Of a stretch of 64,000 nucleotides of DNA, positions 57,319-64,000 are shown one piece after another. A model generated the notes under the pieces. That model did no database searches. It was not told the origin of the DNA and saw only the letters and a program-made list of their open reading frames with translations. The stretch's first letter is position 1; each line of letters begins with the position of its first letter. The DNA is from Saccharum officinarum (lineage: Eukaryota > Streptophyta > Magnoliopsida > Poales > Poaceae). Location: NCBI GenBank assembly GCA_020631735.1, contig CM036179.1, positions 25,349,063-25,413,062 on the forward strand, read 5' to 3'. The translations under genes and the position numbers were made by a program.

Positions 57319-58019
57319 CTAATGAGGGGGGAGCCTCGCCAGCACCTCTGCAGTAGGAACATGGGCGGCCACCGCCTCCCTCGCTAGGCCATAACGCGCT
57401 ACCAGATCCTCATGGTGGTACAGCTCCTCCCCCACAAGGAAGCCATCAACTCCGATGAGGTCCGCCTCCCCTGACACCTCCGCCATGGCCAGGGCAACCC
57501 CAGTGCCATGATGGACGCCGCTCTCAATGGCGTCGAGGACACGACACGCGCATTCCAAAGGGGCTCCTCTCGGGCGCCCGGCGTGACCCCTAGGAAGTCG
57601 AGGAAAGCATCCACAGCCGCATAGAGACGCTCTAGATTTGTCATCGCCTCTGGTGAAAAAGCCCCATGTCTATCAGATGAAAGCACGAAAGAAAACTAGC
57701 AACAAGAAGAATATGTTCTAACGCCATGGCAATCGGCGTCCTCAAGCTGCTTGATGAGGGCATCCGCCCTCTCCTCGACGTCTATGGCCACGGCATCCGC
57801 CAGCGCCCGATCCTCCGCCTCCTTCACCACCGGCTCTGACGAGCCGGCCCGAGCTATGGCAGCAATGCGAAGGAGGCCACCGGTGGAAAGGCCACCAATG
57901 TTCAGCACGTGGCCTGACCCACCGAAGGCCCGGTCATCAGTACGGTGGCTCTGCGCCGCCAGAGGGCCGTCCACCTCCTCGGACGCCCGAGACCCCTTTG
58001 ACGAGTCACCGCGCTCCAT
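57319..58019 (-). pseudogene. Antisense ORF of the Tat-like element, two exons, frameshifted
   Basis: ATG 58019 opens MERGDSSKGSRASEEVDG, and the exon runs through RAGSSEPVVKEAEDRALADA to about 57745 (GGC|GTTAGA donor). The second exon begins after CATCTGATAG at 57671 (HGAFSPEAMTNLERLYAAVD, then DAFLDFLGVTPGA). Near 57558 the frame must shift to continue ACRVLDAIESGVHHGTGVALAM to the stop at 57319. Gene-like content on the strand opposite to the retrotransposon, just upstream of its 3' LTR, is a known trait of Grande/Tat-lineage elements; function unknown. The predicted protein is rich in Ala, Glu and Asp and has no recognised fold. Confidence 0.65.
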
Positions 58020-58265
58020 CAAGGCTAAACTAAGTGGGAGAGGAAACAGGAAAGGGAAGGCAGGGATAGTGAAAGGGTCGGGCTCTGAGCCAGGTATAAA
58101 TAGACCCCAAGTGACCATTCGGTTCCATAGCCTCCTGGGGTGATCAATGTGGTCTCGATTCATGAACCACCGCCCTCTCCTCTCACCGAGACCACGACAT
58201 TCCAACTCATGAACCGTCGCCCACTTTTTCCACCACCGCCACAAAAATCTCAGAAGCCAAGCCAT

Positions 58266-58897
58266 GTCATCACACTGCTCCCATTAACTGCACTCAATTA
58301 CCTCTGACAAAAACTGCAACTACACCCTTTCACCTTCCTTTCCACACAACTGATCACCAGCGCGTCCATAGGCCGACCATGGGCCGCGGTAAATGGAAAA
58401 ACACCTTTCGCCAAGACTCACCTAGAAAGGTCTTCCTTGGGCCCAACAGAATACATCAGAACTGTACCAAGAGCCAGCAGGCGGTGATTGGGACAACCCA
58501 CTTGTTTCAAGCCAAGTTTCAGAGGCCCGCAAAGGAAATTGAAGGACTTGGCATGATAAACCATCGCAAAGAGAAGGGGCTTGGGGGCGGAACCCACCAT
58601 GACTAGCCAACGGCTGGTCAAGGACGCCCGATCTCTGAAGCATTCCAATTTTCATAGAGCAAGGGCTCGAGGGCTGACCCCACCTTGCCAGCCTAGCGAA
58701 CGGCCAAGGTTGCCCACAACTCTATGATCGCATGCTCAAATCTCAGCCCTTGAATTGGTACACTACCCCTCCAAGGCCTCGGGGCTACACCCGGCGGGTG
58801 CGCTCGCGCGCACCCACCGGAAAAACCCTCGAGAACACCAAACAAATTACTCGCTCATCTCTAAGCCTCTGGAGGAATAAAACTTATTCCTCCAAAT
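58266..58897. other. 3' interior of the Tat-like element
   Basis: No gene. Ends in the purine tract at 58898-58910. Confidence 0.5.
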
Positions 58898-58910
58898 GCT
58901 GGGGGGCTAT

Positions 58911-59979
58911 TGTCGGGTACCAGCAAAATAGGGTACCCGATTTTCACCGCAAAAACTACCCACCAAGGCAGAGTAATGGCCCACGGCCCACCACAGCTGG
59001 CCTAGGCCTTACTCTGCTTAAAACCAGAGCCAAAAGACAAGTGCCTGAGCCTCCTAGCACTCCTTCGCTTCGTCCAACCTCTCTCCATCTCGCTCGACCC
59101 TCATGACATCATCCAGACGCCCGAGCCCTATGATGTCATCAAGGCACTCGACCCCTTTGCACGGCTACTGCTTCGCTCGACCCCCACTATAACGCACTGC
59201 CACAGGTATGCACGGGCCCCTACCCTTTCCTGCTAAGGAACAGGAGCTCACCGCGTCGTGCAGGATCGCTTGGGAACTTGTAACACCTGATTCATGATCC
59301 AATCAAGGCTTCCACAGATCTTTCTCGCCCCCATGATAGTAATAGGAAGAAGCTACACTACGTCGCACCCTACCATGTCCACCTCAATGAGACAGGGAGC
59401 AACGGCTGTCCAGGCCCCCCTACCTTTCCACTGGCGCATCTTTAGGGCCACAAAATCTTCTTCATCATGACACTGTGTCAGGGTATGGCCTCGCCGCATC
59501 ATCTACAACCACGGTGTGCCACCACCGTGATGATGACTGTGCGAACACATGAACTAAGAGGAAAGCTAGGAATAGAGAGCACCTTAGGGCATTCTCTTTC
59601 CATTTTCGTACATCAAAATGTTGTCACCCGACCCCTCCCTTTGCATACTATAAAAGGGGAGGAAGGGACCCTCGACCAAAGATGGTGGCACAACAAGACA
59701 ACACCATGCAATGGCAATGTACTAAGCACACACTCAAGCACCCGAACACACCCACGCACAGAGACCTGGGAGCCATCCCTCTCTCAGCCAGCTTATATCC
59801 CCCTACTACAAGCACTCCGGTGCAAAGCAACACGAGCAGCAGCGAGCACTGGAAGTAGGGATGTTCAGCCCGAACCAGTATACATATTGTGTCCGCCTTG
59901 CACAACATCGGAGGCTCTGACGCGCAACTTCATTCACTTATCACCGTCTCTAGATACCCCCCGTTCTAGAACACCGACA
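58911..59979 (+). repeat. Tat-like 3' LTR
   Basis: 1069 bases. TATAAAAGGGG box near 59650. Confidence 0.9.
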
Positions 59980-61259
59980 CTGTTGGTATTTATTAACGCT
60001 CATAAAAAAGATCCGCAAGCGCACAGATACCGCTATAGCTTTCACCCGGAGGTTTTAAATATTATATCCATAGGGAAACATGTGAGCGCAACTAAGTCTA
60101 TGCTTAACCCCTAAGAAGCATCAAGGACGAAGATGATAGGGAAATGAATCAGATCACTAAGGTCTTCTAGTTCTAACCCTCGCAAGCTATGCCTAGTATT
60201 GTGTATCTGGGGACATTACTTAAGAAAAGACACCAGTACAGGATGGTTTCCTTAGCAACCAGGTCCTACTAGTCCTACAAACGAGAGGTGGACTATAGAA
60301 GATTCAATGAGATAAAGTCACCCTCGTGTGCTACCACCGATCCGGAAAAGTAGGGTGCATCTACGAGTAACCCGAGTCTAAGTGCCACGCTTACACTAGA
60401 ATTATACCTTAAACTATGGCCATAGGTTAAAGTACTCAAAAGAGACTCGCAATCCTAAAGAACAATATAAACAATGTTACTTACTTGAGTTAGAAGTTGA
60501 TTACTAGAGGAATCTCAGAAGCAAGCTCCGGAGGAACTTAATCCCGCAGGTACAAGCCGTAGAGGGAGCACCGACAGGCCGACACTTCCTCCAAACTCTT
60601 CCCTCACACTCTATCTCTCTATATCTAAAAGACTAGTCGAATCTCTGGAGGACTACATGACTAATCTTCTATTGATGGCTATCTCTAAGAGGTAGATCCT
60701 TTTATGGGACCCCTCTCAATTGATCCTCACTAGAAAATATGAATTAGGGTTTTAGGGATGCCTTTAGCTTAGGGGGTACAGGGCTGCTTATATAGGATGG
60801 TGGGATGAACTAGAGCCCTTGGATCAAACCGACTTTGATCTACAACGAAGATTGGACCTCACTGGCGGTGGGGAACCGATGTTCAAAGCGGGCCATGAAT
60901 GGGCTTTGGCCTAGGTTAGCCAACCTAGGCCTAGGTCGGCCAACCTAGGCCTAGGTCGGCCGACCCCCTTCTGTGGCCCTTTGGCCTAAGTTTTGGTGGA
61001 TCGCCTTCTCGTGTTCTCTAGAATCTTCTTAAGTTGGTTCCGCGGTGGAATATGCTTTTTAGCCCGACGTCCTTAATATCTTGCCTCATTTTCTTGATAA
61101 ACCCTGCAGAAACACAGATTCACCAAAATATGTGGAATTATATAAGTTTAATCCCTAATTCTATGTTGGAGATTGATTTATGTCCTTATTCATGTTTCAT
61201 TGATGGTTTATAATTGATGTTAGTGACCGTCAACAATCACCATGAATAAACAAATACAC

Positions 61260-62499
61260 AATGAAATGCACATCAAATAGAGAACACTTATAGCTAAGTA
61301 GAGCATATAGCCACCAAGAGTAGCCAAACCTTTCTGACCATCTTTCTTTCCTCTATTGAAACTCTTAACACCATCAAGCAACCAACGCAACACAAACCCA
61401 GACCAGTCATAAGAACAAATATTCTGAATGTCTTCAAAAACACCAAGGTACCGAGGGCTAGGCACAATGTTAGAATTGGGACAAAGAAAACGATGGAGAG
61501 CCACAACCAAGAAACATATCAACACTTGTTCATCAGTCACATCAACAGCATTAAGCTTCTCAGCAAAGAAAGATATTTGAGGCAAAGAAGACTTATCAAT
61601 CTTAGACAAAACAATAGATCTACCATTGGAGTAATTAGAAGGAAACAGAGTGCCTCCAATAGGAATACCAATAACAAGGTTGACAGTTTCAGTAGTCAAC
61701 GATATAACCTTGCCACGAATAAGAAGATCACCAGACTTGCACTCAACATGGGAGGCCAACCACTTACTGAACTTCTTTGGCACAAAGCACTTGTGAAAGA
61801 GCAAAAGCGAGCCAAATCCATAGCTCCTAATGACATCCTTCTTCTTTTTTTAGACATAGAGACAATAACAATAGCAAATTTAGAGACAGACTGCCTAGTG
61901 AACCCATCATTCGAACATGAGACATATTTCTTTTTCTTAGACTATTAGCAAAGAGAAAATTTAGAAAATTAGATAAAACAATGCTATGAATAAATGCTGA
62001 ATCTAAGGATTAGGAAATCGAAGAACCAAATTAGAACTGATAATCCATAACATAAATGAAAAACTAATACCTAAGATTGCAAAGCCAAAGTCAATTTTCG
62101 CTTCAATTCCTTAACTCTCTTAAATTGTTACAATGAAAAAAAGTTAGACACACAATACGAACAAAAAAGGGGAAAAATAAGGACTTACATCTCTCAAACA
62201 TTGCTCATACAGAGCTGCATTGAATTTTCTCACTGATGAACCACCAGAAGACGAATCCTACAAAAACCATAAAAACAATAATTTAAAGGAAAGTTAAAAA
62301 GCAAAGCATAAACATTAAAATGAAATGAAACAAACCTCAGACAAAGTATCATCATCGAAAAAAGATTTATCATGACAACATCATCATGGACAAATTGAGA
62401 ACACATGACATCTTCGCTACCATTATCTTCTATATCATCAAATTCATCTTCAGAAGATAAATCAACATCTCGACGCCCTTTTCTACCTCTAGTGTCCAT
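61260..62499 (-). pseudogene. Plant-mobile-domain-like N-terminal part of the ULP-like gene
   Basis: ATG 62499 starts MDTRGRKGRRDVDLSSEDEF, an acidic leader in an exon to about 62336 that needs a frame change to reach its splice site. Exon 2 (62258-62187, SSSGGSSVRKFNAALYEQCL) and exon 3 (about 62125-62075, VKELKRKLTLALQ, coiled-coil-like, ending in a stop or splice) follow. A long exon (about 61945-61280) carries KDVIRSYGFGSLLLFHKCFV, PKKFSKWLASHV, LVIGIPIGG and a helical region to GGYMLYLAI. This order (conserved GFG.LL..., W(L)..., GIP.GG) is that of the plant mobile domain / aminotransferase-like region found fused to C48 proteases in Mutator-like elements. It continues at 54467 beyond the two inserted elements. 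Confidence 0.7.
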
Positions 62500-64000
62500 C
62501 TATAATAACATAATCAACAAATAGGATCAGCATACTAAATGAATTTAAGATATGGTTACAAAGCTACCTAGCTAACTCTACGGAGGTAACTGCTAGATCC
62601 ATCCAGCATACACAAAGGATAACCTAATTCATTTAGCATCAGCCAGAGAAGTATGATAAAGAAAAATACCAAGACAAGCAAAGGAAATTATATACATTAT
62701 ATATTGATAAATACTTAACTATAAATAAACCGGAAGAAGAACATGTAATATTCATCCTAAATAGGAGCCAGACAAAAATAGTTGCACATTATCCTAAAAT
62801 AGAGCCTGACAAAACCAATATGAAAAATCTAACAAATAAAAAACAAAGCATGTGAATAATAATGCACAAGTACAAGGACTTAATAACTAAACCCAATAAA
62901 ATAACAAAGACTGAAAAGCACCAAGGATGATCAATAGATAATTTCATAATAAAAGCAAACCAGCAGCAGCAAATATTCATACAATATCAATTACATTTAG
63001 CAGCAGCAAAAGGTGGCATACTATCGTTATTTAATATTCCAATAATGTGTCATGCAAAGAGAATCAGCAGAAACAACTAATTACAGTATTTAAATTTATA
63101 TTTTCTATCAACACAAAATCAGAAAAAATAATGAAAGAACACAACTCTGCAAAGCAATGATCCATAATTCATAGGCAAAAAAAAACAGTTGCACTAACAG
63201 AAATAATATAACTAATACATAAAGAATAACAAATCATTATCAAAACAGAAGGAGTCAAATAGATAAAAAGCAAATAGATCTATTACATAGGACAAACGAG
63301 CAACATCATAATGTCATAGATTCAAACAAAGCAATCCATTGATAGTTACCTAACCAACTTGCACTGATATCAGCACAAATAGGAACATAGGCACAATACA
63401 CTACATCAGGACAAAAAAAGCCACCTACCTTAGGGCATAAACCAAACCAATCTATGAACAACAGCAAATACCAGCTCCACATCGACCAACACATACATAG
63501 AGATGGATGAATAGAAATGGACAGAATAGATAGAATATTGAAAGACCAAAGACTAATGAAATACCAAATAATGAAAGATCAAAAAATGTTAAATATCATT
63601 CACAAGTACAAGGACATATTATATCAAGCTAATGAAAGACCACAGACTGAAATGCTACAAGCTATCATCAGTTGATTAATACATAAGTAAAGCAAACCAT
63701 CAGGAGGAAGAGTCAAAACATCAACTGTTAAATTCAGCAAACACAACTGCATGTCATACTGGCATATATTTAACATTAATAAAACCTAATAAAATATGTC
63801 ATACACAAATATCAATAGCAATAAGTTTATGATAATATTGAAAGAGTTCTTCTCTATAAACACAATTACAAATCTAATGAAAAACAATATCTCAGCATTG
63901 CAATGTTCCATACTCCGAAGGCAATAAGACACTGTAGCAGTACCAGGATTACTATACCTAATACTAACACATAAACAAATTAGCATCAAGATAGGTGGAA
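62500..64000. other. AT-rich upstream region of the ULP-like gene
   Basis: No gene. Contains weak internal repeats related to 46010-46095 (at 63145-63220 and 63888-63972) and many CAAAAC/AGCAGCA words. If the complex is one Mutator-like element, its right terminus is beyond the window. Confidence 0.4.

Larger units (their letters stand above)
54549..59979 (+). mobile_element. Tat-like Ty3/gypsy retrotransposon, non-autonomous
   Basis: LTRs of exactly 1069 bases (54549-55617 and 58911-59979), starting TGTC(A/G)GGTAC and ending (A)TCGACA/CCGACA, flanked by a perfect duplication CTGTT (54544-54548, 59980-59984). A TTGGCGTGCCAGATAGGGG primer site follows the 5' LTR, and a purine tract GCTGGGGGGCTAT precedes the 3' LTR, both typical of Tat/Cinful/Grande-type plant elements. 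The 3.29-kb interior has a short gag-like frame and an antisense gene but no polymerase. The LTRs differ at roughly 9% of positions by eye, so the insertion is fairly old. Confidence 0.9.
54545..61235. mobile_element. Solo-LTR-like element of 1255 bp, split after 4 bases by a nested retrotransposon
   Basis: The older element starts TGTTGGTATTTATT and ends GTCAACA, with an exact 5-bp duplication ATCAC (54540-54544, 61236-61240). Its first four bases are 54545-54548; the remaining 1251 are 59985-61235. No internal coding or second LTR is present. It includes a local repeat of GGCCTAGGTCGGCCAACCTA (60910-60965). The host sequence is an intron of the ULP-like gene. Confidence 0.8.

Overview
This is a window of plant nuclear DNA, almost certainly from a grass. 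The evidence is a single-exon, very GC-rich PEX7 gene, Stowaway-type miniature elements, a Ping/Pong-like transposon, and nested LTR retrotransposons of Reina, Tekay-like and Tat-like type. An Andropogoneae genome (sugarcane, Miscanthus, sorghum group) is my best guess, but this is inference from element style and not proven. Only one gene looks intact: PEX7 (16967-17926, minus strand), the peroxisomal PTS2 import receptor. Nearly everything else is transposable-element (TE) sequence, much of it nested, which allows the order of insertion to be read from target-site duplications (TSDs).

Layout. 1-4260: right part of a Pong-like PIF/Harbinger element whose ORF1 runs leftward off the window; its first intron carries a 478-bp tandem duplication and a 2.44-kb insertion. 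4261-8290: tandemly duplicated AT-rich DNA with TAA microsatellites, a Stowaway MITE, a hairpin MITE and a GC-rich non-autonomous element. 9125-14170: a 5'-truncated L1-type LINE with a perfect 10-bp TSD and only one stop in ORF2. 14760-15670: a candidate solo LTR. 16058-18040: a small Stowaway, an ~85-bp tandem duplication and PEX7. 18041-27921: a degraded Reina-type chromovirus inserted 114 bp upstream of the PEX7 start codon, itself split by a 4.2-kb solo LTR. 27922-31400: the displaced PEX7 upstream flank, then unclassified GC-rich and repetitive TE debris.

31400-64000: a large AT-rich mobile complex. It holds a degenerate RING-H2 gene and related exons, a FAR1/MULE transposase pseudogene (plus strand, 48508-50788), and, convergent with it, a multi-exon pseudogene joining a plant-mobile-domain-like region to a ULP1/C48 SUMO-protease-like domain (minus strand, 62499 to 51330). 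This combination resembles known ULP-carrying Mutator-like elements (Kaonashi/KI-MULE type). Three later insertions cut it: a 1.26-kb solo-LTR-like element (TSD ATCAC), a Tat-like retrotransposon that landed 4 bases inside that element (TSD CTGTT), and a very young 10-kb Tekay-like non-autonomous element (35319-45364, TSD GCATA) whose two 3278-bp LTRs differ at only about ten positions.

No prokaryotic features, rRNA, tRNA or CRISPR were seen. Many of the TE genes are inactivated by G-to-A/C-to-T type changes (Trp to stop, Cys to Tyr), the pattern expected of decay of methylated, silenced DNA.
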